DNA of 64,000 nt from Morchella semilibera (GCA_009192285.1 CM018605.1:62001-126000); one strand, 5' to 3'; shown: positions 25,874-37,397, numbered from the stretch's first letter. Numbers and translations are program-made. Notes: a model not told the origin generated them from the sequence alone.

Positions 25874-26920
25874 TCTACTCTTGTACCCATATTTCCCCAA
25901 ACAGGGGCGGAAGTCTTTCACTAAACCACATACATAGGCCCTCGCCGCTAAGACGTTCCCGATCAGCCGAGAGCCGATCCTGCCTGCCATCACGGCATTC
26001 CGCAATGAAACATACAGTCTCCCAACGAGTGGGACAGAATTGTGGCGCTCACTGAGGTCTCGGTGTCCAAGCTTTTTTGAGACTGTCATGTTTCAGACAT
26101 GAGCCACGATAGGCTCTCAGCCCTGTTCAGCACTGACATCTTGGCATACCTTTGAGGGTCCTCACCCCCCCCCCCTCCACTCCTATTCATAAACTACGAT
26201 GTAGACCATACCACGGGGTTGGTCACTTGTCTTAGTTACACTACTCTCGAGTAAGGGTGAGCGAGTGAGTGGTGACTCCGAACCGACGACCTCCCTCCTC
26301 CTCCTTCTAAGAAAACGGTACCTGCTTCTCAAAAAAAAAAAAAAACATAATGCCCGGGCGCCATTAATTCCTATTTAGTTGTATTATGCAGCAGAGTTTT
26401 AAATATTTTATCTCTCGAAAACATCGATTGCCGAGGCAAGAGAGGGTACGTCTCGATCGAGGATCCACACTTGTAAGACAATCGATAATATTCAGCTCCC
26501 TCATACATAGAGAAGCTTTTACTAAGAAGTGGACCCTTTTTTTTTTTTTTTTGCCACGCAGCAGAAGATGATGCACCCCTTGCTTGAGGCTTACATGCAT
26601 GCTTCATCACTCGACAGGAAACATTTAACTTATTCTCCTGAGGTGCATCCACGCGACAAAGACAGGTACCCGTTCTACTCTACCACCACGCATTGCCGAA
26701 AGAAAGGGTCCTGGATCTAGAGTAGCTTGCTGCTCCCCCGCCCCCCCTTCTCTCTGCTGGCACTGCCCAAGCTACAATGTCTATGATTTATATCTCAGCT
26801 GGCTTAGTCACTTGACGCTACGGCCGCTTTTGGTGTTGACTTAGCTTTCGTGGTTTTCTTTTTTGAACTGCTTTGCTTGTACTAAGTTTGTTGGCTTAAT
26901 TGGAGGCTGTGGAGTTTGAG

Positions 26921-26944
26921 TTTTTTTTTTTTTTTTTTTTTTTT
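26921..26944. repeat. T24 homopolymer
   Basis: Twenty-four consecutive T bases in intergenic DNA. It could be the poly(A) relic of a retroposed sequence on the minus strand, but no body of such an element is recognised next to it. Confidence 0.85.
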
Positions 26945-27373
26945 GCTGAGTTACATGTATTTGTCTCCGGCTGTTGATAAGGAATTGTTGGCTGACGAAG
27001 ATTTGTGCGAATTCCGTTTTGGCGGAGTAGATACCCCCCCCCCCGGATAACTCCAATATTACAACACCAACGATATGTTGCAAACCATGTTTTATACTGA
27101 TTTCATTTGAAATTGCATCTCGTATTCCACGATGAACCCCATTATACTCTAGAATGTAATGTTTTAGGCTCGCACCATGAGATCGTCTACGGTATATATA
27201 ATTATGGAGCCTTAATTGGAATTAATCACAATCACGAAAAAGATCCAGATCTTCTTACCTATGGAGAGAGCGGAGCCATGTGATATGGCATCAGCGATAC
27301 CCCACACCAAATTTGTCCCCGCGATACTACGATCCAGCGGGATCCAGTGGGATAAATTATAACGATCAATGTC

Positions 27374-27387
27374 AGGGTTAGGGTTAG
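27374..27387. repeat. Short interstitial telomere-like repeat
   Basis: AGGGTTAGGGTTAG, two TTAGGG-type units, in intergenic DNA. Confidence 0.7.
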
Positions 27388-30286
27388 TCTAAAGGCATTC
27401 CCCGAGATTTGATAACAGTTCACCCCTAATGACTCGCTCCACGATCTCGTGTAACTCGTGTAAGACTATGTTCCTTTTTTTTATTACGTTAATGTTAGTT
27501 CCGGGCTTTGGGGATGATAGACCATATATACTACGGTTTTGAACGATTGGGCCCGGTGGGACTTGATCTTGCTTATACCATATCACTCTGTCCTCGTCCC
27601 GTAGGTAAGATGGCTGATCATGGGCTGACAAGCTGACAAGCTGACGGCCAGATAGCCCTAAGCAAGCATTAAAAGGATATAGGGCTCTATAGCTAAGAAC
27701 CTGCACTTACTTTACCCAGTCACAAATGGCGATATATAAGTTACCTATATAAGTTCATGAGCTGATGCCATTGCCTATGATTTTCCGGATACTGACCAAC
27801 ACCTCAAAATAAGATTACGAGCACAACGATAAGATAACAAAAGCAAACAAAAAACAAAAAAACAAAAAGCCAACACAACAAACCTCATATCCGACATGAT
27901 GTAGTACATTACATCCTATCTTAACGGTAGGCACGAGCTCAAGCTTTGTAGAAGCCACCAAACGCATGTGCGGGCCGGCCATGATCGAAGGCTTAATTGC
28001 AAATGGTCGCGCGGGGGGAGGGGGCTCCGATGGGACGATAACCCCGTTGCTAATTGCGACTTCGGCCCCTCGTGCTGGATGGAGATTGCGCAATTATGGG
28101 CGGGAGAAGCGGAAACGGGTGTTTTTCTATTATTATCTGTCCGTATATACGGCGGGGGAATGACATAGCCTGGAATTCGGTTTGACGCCCAGTCCGGGGA
28201 GGGGGGTAGAGCTAGGTCCTCCGGCTTGCTACATGGTAATAGTGGGCCCTCGGGAATGGCTTGAGGTCATTACCGGGTTGTGGCTGTTGTTCGTATATCT
28301 AGATGATCTAGATCTTAGTTGATCGCATCTGTGGGGTCGATCATGTGATTTTATCATCTGCGGCCTTGGACTGGAATGCTACAAAGTTCTTGGGACTACT
28401 AATTAAGAGAGTTGTTGGTGTATGGTGAAGTCTGGCCGTTAAGGAATCTAGACCAAAAAGGAAGATATGATATAAAAGTGAGTATACTCAATGCCCGATG
28501 CTCAAGACATTTAATGAATTTATTTTTAACCCCGCCTCTTTCTAAACTAGAAATTCCTCACTATGGTAGTACTCCTCAGCTAGCTATCAACACTTTGAAT
28601 CGCTCTTGACCCTGGCTTGGCCATAAGTAATACTGATCCGGCTCAAATCACCCCGGTGCAAAGCTACGTGGTCAGATTATAAAAACATGGGTTTAAGCAT
28701 AAATCTAAACATGTATATATCGGGCCAAGGTTTGGTTAAGACTGAATCTACCACAACACCACCCGGGAGTAAAAAGCTAAACCGGCCTATCGAAAGAAAA
28801 AAAGAAAGAAAAAAGAGCGTACCGGGTTTCAACTGTTTGGCCGCTTTTGGGTCCCAGCTTCACCTGGAGAAGAACTCTGCATCAAAGGATGCTTGATGTA
28901 TGGACCACGGCCTAGATTTTAGAGAGGTCTTTCTGTGGTATCGGCAGATCATGGTGCAACATCAGAGTCGGCCACGTCGGGTCGTTTTAATCATTGACAC
29001 CGCCCACAACGGCTGCAGTCAGGTGTATTCTATACAAAAAAAAGAGATTTCGGTCGGAACAGCCATGAGCATCTAGATTTCTAAGTTTAAACCCCCCACC
29101 CCCAAAGAAAATAATTAAAAAAAAAAACCGGCGCCGTGGTCCAGACCAGCGAGTAGAGACAATAACCCGAGCCGGGCGTGATTAGAAAAAAATGGTATTA
29201 CTCAACAACAACAACCTGTCAAAATGTTTCATCGGTTGAAACAATCCGCGCCTAATCTTATTAACGTCGTTCAAATCTCGGAAATAGCGCTGTTATTTGT
29301 AGGGGGATCTGCCGCGATCGGGGCTGGGTCTGGGTTAGTTAGTAGCTATAGTGCTCTGGGTGTTGCATATATATTCAAACCAGATTAAGCCCGCGGAATG
29401 ACACTTTTTGATTGAATGATTAAAGTCTGTTATGAGAACCTGGAATATTGTTCGAAGAATAGATTAACTCAATATCATACGGCTAGCAGATTCTAGTTGA
29501 GTTTATGGACCAAAAACAGCGTCAAATCTAGCCTGAAAAGAGAACACTGGTGCTCTGGTAGGCCCGTGCCTAGTATATAGGCACCTCATTATGAACTACT
29601 GCTGGCGAAATTGCAATTCGACACCAACACCACTATATCCCACCGGCATGTAGTTAACCTTTCTCCGCTATTGTTAGATCATTGTCGCGTTAGATTTGTC
29701 GGTAATAGCCAACTATTCCGAAATGGATATTAATAAATTACCCCCAGATATAGCACAAATTGAGCAGATAGCGCCAACTACCGGGAGATGTTGTGCATAG
29801 CTAGGCCAAACTAATGCGACAAACACAGTTATGGGTACATGTAGGTTTGGCTCCTGGGTTAGGGCTATCGGCCAGGTGCAATGATCGATCCTTCACACGT
29901 ACCATAACCCCTACCCTGATATAATAACCGTACACAGTGAACACTAGATGGTACCACCGTCAGGTAAAAGCATATAAAGCATATTAGAGGTTGGTCGCTT
30001 GCTGATTTAGTATCGTGGGATGCCACTCAAGATAAGACTGACGCCGTTTCGTTGACACTCGCGACATGCTTGTATTATCATTACTGGGTATGTATATATC
30101 TTACCGCAACCAAAATCGTGAATATAAATACCACTGCCTGCATCTAACGTCTATATTCGAGCAGAGTTAGAGATCATATAAGCCCGTAACCCCCTCAATA
30201 CCAGTAGGGTATTTACCACTTCTTGTAAAGAACCAACACTCCCCAAACCGACGCAACAATACCCATAGCCCAATATATACAGCTAA

Positions 30287-30518
30287 ATGCCACAACCAGT
30301 ACGTACCACAATTATGATACTCTCTACTCTCCCTCTCTCCCCCCTTATTCCTCTCTTCACCCCATCACTCACCACTCCAACACCTCCGTCAACCCCGCGG
30401 CGGTCTCCTCTCCAACCTACACCGACCCCTCCACCGCCCCACCACCCCCAAACACCCAAACCCCAAACCCCCAAACCACCCACCCATGGAGCTAATATCT
30501 ATAAATCTACACCCCCAG
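30287..30518 (+). other. Possible 5' part of the small secreted-protein gene
   Basis: The plus strand has an ATG at 30287 and another in frame at 30314, each followed by Leu/Pro/Thr-rich codons that could be a leader. A long C/A-rich stretch then ends in a splice-acceptor-like CCCCCAG at 30518. A first exon and intron here would fit the gene that follows, but no donor can be chosen with confidence. Confidence 0.3.
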
Positions 30519-30797
30519 GACCCTCGACTCGCACGACATAAACGCCGCCACGCTCTCAATCTGCGGCGGTATCGCCGGCGCAATAAGCAAATGCCAAGGC
30601 CCGCCGGCGAGCACCAGCGGCGCACGGTTCGACCTGACGACGGCCGCGGCGGGCACAACGATCAATGTCTCGAAGGGGCGGTGGGAGGGGGCATCAGGGC
30701 GGCGAGGGCGGTGTGCGGAGATAATCCGTTTGAGGCGGTGTGCGTGGGGGGCGCTAGTTATGGGGACGTGAATTTTGTGTTGAGTGCGAACTCGTGA
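30519..30797 (+). CDS. Small cysteine-containing secreted-type protein, apparent frameshift
   Basis: I recall a family of small extracellular ascomycete proteins of unknown function with this pattern. The first frame reads TLDSHDINAATLSICGGI and then TTINVSKGRWEG. The matching C-terminus, RAARAVCGDNPFEAVCVGG followed by ASYGDVNFVLSA, is in another frame. The switch is near 30690-30700, in a G-rich run: one extra G there would join the halves. This could be a sequencing or assembly error in the homopolymer, or real decay. No function is known and no catalytic motif is seen. The exon appears to start after an acceptor at 30518, with the N-terminus and signal peptide upstream and unresolved. Base composition is much more GC-rich than the desert to its left. 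Confidence 0.45.
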   Translation, partial: DPRLARHKRRHALNLRRYRRRNKQMPRPAGEHQRRTVRPDDGRGGHNDQCLEGAVGGGIRAARAVCGDNPFEAVCVGGASYGDVNFVLSANS

Positions 30798-32630
30798 TGG
30801 GTGGTAACCCTCCATTAGGTTGGAACTATGTGGTAGATGATGGTCGATGGCCTTGGTATTTAGGTCGTACGTCCATGGCCGGGGAATTGCATATGTTTAA
30901 AGGGCGCTGGTGTCTTGTTGTTGATGTTGGCTTCCGAGCTTGAGAGCCTTGGTATGACTAGATATAGAGATATACATGTAGTGTTTGAGTTCTCCTAGGG
31001 CAGTTGTCAATTATGTCAGAGAGAAGTGGACATTGATGTCATATGGCATGTAGTTAGTATCATGTCTTTATCCTACTACCATTCCTTTCTTTTGTCCTAG
31101 CTAGTCGGGCTATTACTTTTCTCCCCCTTCCGTCCAACCCAACTCTTCGAACAAAAACCAAGCAGCTCCAGAGCTACTCCGGCAGTACATGAAGCCACCG
31201 AAACCGCTCTGCGCTGTCTCCTCCCATCACCCCCACTCGAGTATAAATACTCGGTCCATATCCCTACCAGGGAATCGAGCCGGACTCGCTCCCCATTTTT
31301 TCACCCTCTCAACAGATTATAAGCCCAGATATACATACAGCACAAGCCTATTAAGACAACTCCTGTATTATCATTGCTGCTCTTTTGCCAGGATGATTGT
31401 TGTTAGCTAAATCCCCCCTGTATTGGTGTTGCGTGGACGTGTCAGGAATTCGTGGTTCCGCTGTCATGATCGGTATCGAACTGTAATCTATGGTGCCCGG
31501 CCATAAGACTTCAGCTTCAGCCTGAGATCTCTTGCATGCATCGATATCCCGGCCGGCAGATATCTTGACAGTTCGACCGCTGGCGACGTCCTGCCCGGGA
31601 AATTTGTGCTGCTCCCAGGGTAGGAAACCAGGGCCAGGACTGTGTCCGGTGCACACATATGTGACTGCTTATAATGACATCTCTTTGTATTCTTTATATT
31701 TACGTGGTTATGTTGCCAAAGTCTTGTATAACCACAATTACAAGAGTGGTCTCGATGCAGGTGCTGTCGCGAGCCTGGGATCGAGGGTATATCCTGACTG
31801 TAACAATCCCTTCTAAATCCCCTCCTGCATCCCTTATCATAAGACATGCAGACAAGAATAGCGCTACAGTCAATGAGTCAAACAAAAGAAAATATCCTGC
31901 ACAGATCTTGTCGGAACCGAGTGACGGCTGGTGCTTTGCTTTGCAGGGGCATGGGTTTGGTGCTAAGACAGGGCAATATTGTACTGGCATCAGACGGGTT
32001 TGGACTCCTTGATGCAAGTATACCGTACTCGCATTGCAAAACTATGTAGGAGGTCAACTACATTATGCCACCACCGCCAAATCTACCCCACAGCACTCAG
32101 AGATCAACCCCCGTGACAGCCACTTGTAAATTCTCGCCAACCAATGTGCCCCCATCACAGGCCGTCACTCGACTGAGCAGAATCCTACCCGCAAGCACCT
32201 GAACCCGGTCCTGTGAATATGTACAGACAGTATAAACCACCGCAGCTCTCGACCCCAAGGGGACAAGACACATACTCCACCACACATAGCTACAACCACA
32301 ACTACAACCCACACCCTTCCAGTCACTGCATACACGTATCTATACCAACCAACACCCACAAACCACCCGACCCGGCAAAGAACGAGTCCAGCGCGCGTGA
32401 TGTCCACTCCGCCCCACCCACGCCGCACAGAGCAGCCCGGGAAGGGGCCATCCATCCGTGCAACACGGCGCATGAGGTGCACAAAAGCTTATTCCCCCCC
32501 TCCCGTGCGTCCCCACTACATCTTCTGATCTCTGTCTGTCCAGGTCAGGTCAGGTCATGTTTATAACCCCCTCCCTCCTCCCCCCCCCCTCTCCCCTCTC
32601 TCTCCCCCTCCCATCCCCCACCGCCACGCA
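30798..32630. other. Intergenic stretch
   Basis: No convincing gene. Overlapping frames of 100-120 codons occur on both strands between 31350 and 32050 without recognisable domains. A few cysteine- and glycine-rich fragments there are only vaguely LysM-like and were not accepted. The last ~80 bases are a dense C/T tract typical of a fungal promoter or 5' UTR, leading into the small ORF at 32631. One TACATGTA copy lies at 30973-30980. Confidence 0.5.
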
Positions 32631-32825
32631 ATGCCGCACGAAATCCTCACCTCCCAGATCGCCTCTCTCCGCCGCGAGCTGCACGCCCTGCACACCCTCA
32701 TCGCGCACACCCACACCCACACCCAGCCCGAGACGGCGGAGGCGGCACAGCGCCTTATCGACGCGGCCGAGACGGCGCTGCAGGAGCTGGTGGGCCTGCA
32801 GAGGGAGCTGGAGCAGCATGAGTAG
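32631..32825 (+). CDS. Small coiled-coil protein (64 aa)
   Basis: A 64-residue ATG-started ORF with strongly GC-biased codons, directly downstream of a long C/T tract of the kind seen before fungal starts. The sequence is heptad-rich: LTSQIASLRRELHALHTLIA, then an HTHTHTQ linker, then AAQRLIDAAETALQELVGLQ and RELEQHE. Two amphipathic helices can therefore form a helical hairpin or coiled-coil dimer. No signal peptide, Cys or metal motif is present. The function is unknown. The codon bias and low stop density argue for a real gene, but at this length chance cannot be excluded. Confidence 0.5.
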   Translation: MPHEILTSQIASLRRELHALHTLIAHTHTHTQPETAEAAQRLIDAAETALQELVGLQRELEQHE

Positions 32826-33205
32826 TGTCGGCGTTTATGTACAATTTACTTGACATCGTTTTGTACTATTTTCGATCGTCACACATGTATGAAGTATCAA
32901 TCAACCAATCTATTTTCGATCGTGTTGCGTCATGCAGTCTCACTCGTTGCGGATGGGCATCATAGACTATCACCCCAACCGCCCCGACTGAGCGACCGTT
33001 TTGACTGTGGAAGGTGCAGCGAGGTGCATCGTGTATGACATTTTTAAAAAAAAATACTACATAATCTATTTTACAATTCCTCAATCATGTATCTTGCATT
33101 CCTTTTTGACTCGGCGGACCACCATGCTCCCGAGAAACAAACAAAAAAACACCAATCCGAAACAGAAAAAGAAACATAAACCAAAAAAAAAAAAAAGGAA
33201 GAAAT
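32826..33205. other. Spacer with A-rich tracts
   Basis: No gene. This is the 3' flank shared by the small coiled-coil ORF (+) and the aldolase gene (-). A-rich tracts at 33136-33200 lie immediately beyond the aldolase stop and may serve 3'-end formation. Confidence 0.55.
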
Positions 33206-34147
33206 CTACAAACTATTCTCCCATGCCATCAACTCCTTGATATTCTCCTTGAGCTTCGTCTCCGCCTCAGGCGTCAACCTCTGCAACGGCTGCCTCGGAT
33301 ACCCGCCATACCCGTAGTAGCTCTGGATGGCGCTCTTCGTCCCCGGGATGGCCGACTTGGTGAGGAACCAGTCACCCTTGGACAGGGCCAACTGCGCCTT
33401 TGTCGCCTCCTCGACCTTGCCCTCCGCAAACAGGTTAAACACCTTTACGCACGCCTTCGGCGCCACGTTCGCGCCGCCGGCAATGACCCCACTGCCGCCC
33501 ACCAGCAGCCCCTGCAGGAGGAAATCCGCCATCCCCGCAAACGCCATATACCCGCTCCCCGGATCCGCCGCCGTGGCCGCCCTCTTCTCGAGCGCCACGC
33601 GCGCCAGCTTCCCCGTGTTCCCGCACGTGAACTTTGTCCCGACGATATTCGGGTGCTGCGACAGGCGCAGCAGGAGGTCGCTGTCCATGTCGATGCCCGC
33701 CACGGCGCCCGGGTAGTTGTAGAGCACGATGGGGAGGGGCGAGGCGTCGGCGACGCGCGTAAAGTACTGGTATATGGCCTCCTCGGTCATGGCGTAGCGG
33801 TAGTAGCTGGCGGGGATCAGGAGCACCGAGTCGCCGCCCGCCTCGGCCGCCTCCGTGCACAGCTCGACGGTGCCGCGGACGGACTGCTCGCTGCACCCGA
33901 CCATGACGGAGACCTGGGGGAAGCCGGCCTCGTCGAGGGCGTCGCGGGTGGCGCGGATGATGCTGCGCTTCTCGGCCCGGTTGAGGTGCACGGCTTCGCC
34001 GTTGGAGCCCATGGGGATTAGGCCCACGAGGCCGGCCTTTGCGAGGCGCACGGCGTGCTTCTTGATGGTGGGGAGGTCGACGTCCTCGGTGACGGGGTCG
34101 AAGAAGGTCATTGTGGGGGCGTAGATGCCGGGTCTGAGAGGAGCCAT
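33206..34147 (-). CDS. Dihydrodipicolinate-synthase-family aldolase (2-keto-3-deoxy-L-galactonate aldolase type)
   Basis: Intronless, 313 residues from the ATG at 34147 (context AAAATGG), with a longer non-ATG frame upstream. This class I (Schiff-base) TIM-barrel aldolase belongs to the DHDPS/N-acetylneuraminate lyase family. Visible landmarks are GSNGEAVHL (residues 47-55, the pyruvate carboxylate loop), LYNYPGAVAG with the active-site Tyr at 143, and GTKFTCGN with the Schiff-base Lys at 172. Fungal relatives split 2-keto-3-deoxy-L-galactonate (D-galacturonate pathway, GaaC/Lga1) or 4-hydroxy-2-oxoglutarate; sequence alone cannot separate them. Its neighbour, a pectate lyase on the same strand, supports the galacturonate reading. 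No signal peptide is seen, so it is cytosolic. Codon third positions are very GC-rich, in contrast to most genes nearby. A TATATATAAA element lies about 117 bp upstream. Confidence 0.92.
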   Translation of the reverse strand: MAPLRPGIYAPTMTFFDPVTEDVDLPTIKKHAVRLAKAGLVGLIPMGSNGEAVHLNRAEKRSIIRATRDALDEAGFPQVSVMVGCSEQSVRGTVELCTEAAEAGGDSVLLIPASYYRYAMTEEAIYQYFTRVADASPLPIVLYNYPGAVAGIDMDSDLLLRLSQHPNIVGTKFTCGNTGKLARVALEKRAATAADPGSGYMAFAGMADFLLQGLLVGGSGVIAGGANVAPKACVKVFNLFAEGKVEEATKAQLALSKGDWFLTKSAIPGTKSAIQSYYGYGGYPRQPLQRLTPEAETKLKENIKELMAWENSL

Positions 34148-35018
34148 TTTGGGGATGTGAGAGCTGTTTTGTGTAGGTATAGAGTTTCCTTCGAGATGAG
34201 ATGAGCGATGTGATACTGGACGGATATCTTCTTGAGATGTGAGGTCTGGTCTTATATATCCCATTTATATATATCTGCCCCCCACTCCCTCTCATCGGGA
34301 CTATTTTCATGCAGCAGCACTCGTCCGGTTATTCCCCGCCCTCATGACAGCTGTGTGTGTAGTTTAGGCTGTCCCCCCACACTCTCCGCCAATCCCACAT
34401 ACAGTGCAGGTAGGTACCGGCAAATACTTGTCGTCCATAGTAAAGGCGCATGTCTGTTAATGCTTGTTTCCTGTGAGGGAGAAAAAGCGCCGAAGCGGGA
34501 ACTCGGTGTATAATCTCTCCACAGTACGTTTATCCGTGGGGGAAGGTGTTTCCGTGCGGGCGGTCAGCCACCGCTCGGGGGGCATTGTGCCGAGGGGCGG
34601 GGCTGTGCCGACGTGGGCCGAGAGACGTTAATCTAGAGGCCGTGTGGTTGCCGGGCGGAAAAACTACAGTTGCCACAGTTGATTACTCGATGGTATGTAG
34701 ATTGGGTGTCGGGTGGAGTGTAGAACTACATGTACTATACTCAGGGCAGAAAAGGGGTTGTGTAAATAGTCCGCAAGGTCCAGTGCCTTCTCTATCAATC
34801 TCTGCCACTTTTACCAGGATATTCTCTGGTGGTGTGGGTTGTGCAAGCAAAACAAAGTTAAAACACTTACGTATTGTGCAGTCAATTGCTTTTCACAGCA
34901 ACAAGAATTTCTTTTCCCATTGAAACAGTCTTAAACATCACATCATATATAACATTGACTATCTACAGCTATTTCATCACTCATAATCAAATTACAAAAA
35001 CCCCACCCCACCCCAGCT
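34148..35018. other. Aldolase promoter and spacer
   Basis: Upstream region of the aldolase and 3' flank of the pectate lyase. It contains TATA-like sequence (34253-34273), a minus-strand GTGGGG, which fits the CreA/Mig1 consensus SYGGRG, near 34281-34286, and one TACATGTA at 34727-34734. No coding region is supported. Confidence 0.55.
34264..34273 (-). promoter_or_regulatory. Putative TATA box of the aldolase gene
   Basis: On the minus strand this reads TATATATAAA, about 117 bp upstream of the aldolase ATG, a usual distance in fungi. Assigned by motif only. Confidence 0.45.
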
Positions 35019-36041
35019 TTACTTGCTCCCCTCTGGCCAGTATACCGTGTTCGCCGTCCCATTAAACTCCACCAGGTGATCAGTAGTCGCATTGTACAAG
35101 CAATACTTCAAATCGGTCCCCGTGCCGATCCAGTACGGCACCGTCTGCACATTGTTCCCAATCTCCTTGTCGCAGATGGTCTTGACGTTCTTGAGCTGCG
35201 AGTCCTTGATGCGGAACTCGTCGCCAAAGTTCGGGTTGATGATGGCCATGCGGTTGCCATTGACGGCAATCACGTTCTGCACTGTGGCATTGCGCTTCGC
35301 CTGGTTGAGGCAGTTTCCGCAGGATTGGTAAAAGGTGCCAAAGGTGTCGGCGTAGAAGCCGGTGATGTTGAATTTACCGCCGAGGGAGTTGTCTTGGAAG
35401 ATCTGGTGGTGGAGTCAGCACATGATTCCGAAGGGGGTTTGGTGTATATATCAGACGAACCTTGTCCGTGGCATTGCGGGCACCACCCCCGATGACTCGG
35501 AGCTGGGTATTGAGCCCTTTGCTGGTGAGAGCGTCCTCGCAGACATCCTCCCACCAGACATTCTCAACCCATGCATCGCCGAGCGCATGTACACCCTCTG
35601 CCTGGTGCTTGCCAATGACTACATTCCTCAGTGTCGATCCGGGGAGCAGATTAAACACCGTATCCGCATCCGTTCCCTATACAACTCCCAGTAAGCCCTC
35701 CACCTTCATTCACCACTAAATAATTGTTTTTAACGTACCTCAGCCTGCTCATTACAGCTCCCCTCGGCCCTCTCATACCGCTTCATTCCGCCGTCAAAGA
35801 TCTCTCCTGGCTGCACATAGTACGCACTCTCAAACACGACCGTGTCCTCAGCACTCGGATTCGGGAAATCAATGACGGGGTATGCAAATTTTGGGGGTGG
35901 GCGGCCGCCGAGGTCTCCCTGTGATGCGTCGACAGCGCCTTGTGCCCCGTCGCCTTGAGATTGACGGGAATTGAGTGAGGATGGACGGGCAAGAGTACTT
36001 GCTGCCGCCGCAAGGAGGAGAAAAGGGAGTGGGGTGTGCAT
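35019..36041 (-). CDS. Pectate lyase, polysaccharide lyase family 3
   Basis: Three exons: 36041-35739, 35676-35461 and 35402-35019; 300 residues. Introns are 62 and 58 bp and all junctions fall between codons. The product should cleave de-esterified homogalacturonan by beta-elimination in a Ca-dependent reaction outside the cell. A signal peptide is clear (MHTPLPFLLLAAAASTLARP). The PL3 beta-helix domain covers about residues 55-300, with GTDADTVFNLLPGSTLRNVV, GKHQAEGVHALG, WWEDVCEDALTSKG, FYQSCGNCLNQ and NPNFGD. The acidic cluster around VENVWWEDVCEDA belongs to the Ca-binding/catalytic face. Length fits secreted fungal PL3 with a short Gly/Pro linker after the leader. A perfect TATAAATA lies about 104 bp upstream. 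It shares its strand with the aldolase, whose start lies about 0.9 kb beyond its stop. Confidence 0.92.
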
Positions 36042-36144
36042 TGTGAATTAAGTAGGGGGTGGTAATTAGAGATTATACGGGAGTGAGGGAGGTGTGCTGG
36101 TGGGTGCTGGGTGGTGGAAGGTCTCCTGGGAGTCGAAGGGGCCA

Positions 36145-36152
36145 TATTTATA
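36145..36152 (-). promoter_or_regulatory. Putative TATA box of the PL3 gene
   Basis: Reads TATAAATA on the minus strand, about 104 bp upstream of the pectate lyase ATG. Inducible fungal CAZyme genes often have such a box. Confidence 0.5.
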
Positions 36153-37397
36153 TTGTGTACGAGGGGGTAAATTCCCACCGAAGTGGATATGGGGACGAAT
36201 AGCCATGGACAAGAGATCTGGCTGTCAATATCCCGAGTCTTGTCTATTCCGGGGGAAAAACTCGAGTAGTGACGGAGCGAAAAGACCGTAGGGTGTGTGG
36301 GATCGCGAGGGTAAACTGAGGGAACAAATTTCCCATTTTCTCGCCGCTTGGGTAAATGGACGAGGCGTAGGTACAGTGCATTGTAGTAGCTTGATGTCGG
36401 GACAGTTTCTATCGTCCAAATCTTGGCTGCGCTACTTCTATGCCATATGCTGTCAAGCTCGTCCGCCAAGCTGTGAAAGAAACACCAAGAGTCAATGCAT
36501 TATCAAAGAGAGAGAGAAAAAAAAGCGGTGGCCAAGAGATGGGGTTAATATACTAGTCTCGGCGCGGGGTATCTAAGGTTAAGTATGGGGAAGTCTGGGG
36601 TTATAGCTTCCTGGAATGAAGGATATTTGTGGGGGTTAGTTAGATAGTGGGGGAGCTAGCTATAGCTGGGGGTTTGGATATTAACGTTGGACGTATTATC
36701 TTTAGAGTTTTGGTAGTACACACTTTAAAACGATAACCGGTACAATATAGCACGAGGCCAGAGCCAGGGGAGTGGGTGCCTGTGTAGTTGAAAGTGGGAA
36801 ATATAACAGAGAGACATCCTTACTCTTGAGGCTAAAGTGCATATTTACCGGGAACATCAACCATGACAGTCGTTAAGGTTGACCCTGTATAATATATTTA
36901 GTTTAAATTTTGTTGTCTTTAATTTATTCTTCTTTGCTACGTAATTCATACCTACTCTTAATTTAACATACATGTAGACGTTGTTCAGATCTACGTTATA
37001 CGCAACGTATGTGTTTAGCAGTCCTCTCCCCGTCGATACCCAAGTACCATGGCATGTATTCCGATATATCGATAGTGATCTGACAGGTTAGAAAACAGTA
37101 ATCAAATATCTGAATACTAATCTTAAATAAATAAACACGCACTGCATGTAATAATATGTATATATAAACCACGTAAATATCACACTGCGACGTGACAACC
37201 GGCACCAGAGACCTGTCTTACTATTAGTTACCCGTTTCCAGCATCTGTTCCTGGCAGCTATGGAGCTAACTGTAGCTAGGGGTCTTAGTTTCCAGTTAGC
37301 AACCTCCCCTCCCCCCCCCCCAAACCCCAACCCAAACCCGTGGGGGGGTTTTTTTTGTAACAATTTAGCTCAGCACTAGCTAGACAGTACCACGAAT

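Larger units (their letters stand above)
23227..30286. other. 7-kb gene desert
   Basis: No gene is supported. The region is rich in pyrimidine tracts and repeats: (TTTTA)n after the GPCR stop, TACATGTA clusters (24117-25873), GGA/G runs near 25060-25095, a T24 run (26921-26944) and a telomere-like motif (27374-27387). A tandem GACAAGCT motif occurs near 27629-27650. Short frames such as 28687-28896 show no recognisable domain. Confidence 0.55.

Noticed and set aside
31351-32017. Possible LysM-like fragments on minus
   Set aside because: Only short Cys/Gly patterns in different frames, no complete LysM repeat, no signal peptide or splice scheme.
33435-34310. 291-codon Arg/Gly-rich minus frame overlapping the aldolase
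   Set aside because: Shadow frame of the GC-rich aldolase gene.
35783-36469. 228-codon minus frame overlapping the PL3 start
   Set aside because: Shadow of PL3 exon 1 plus promoter; the real start with a signal peptide is in another frame.
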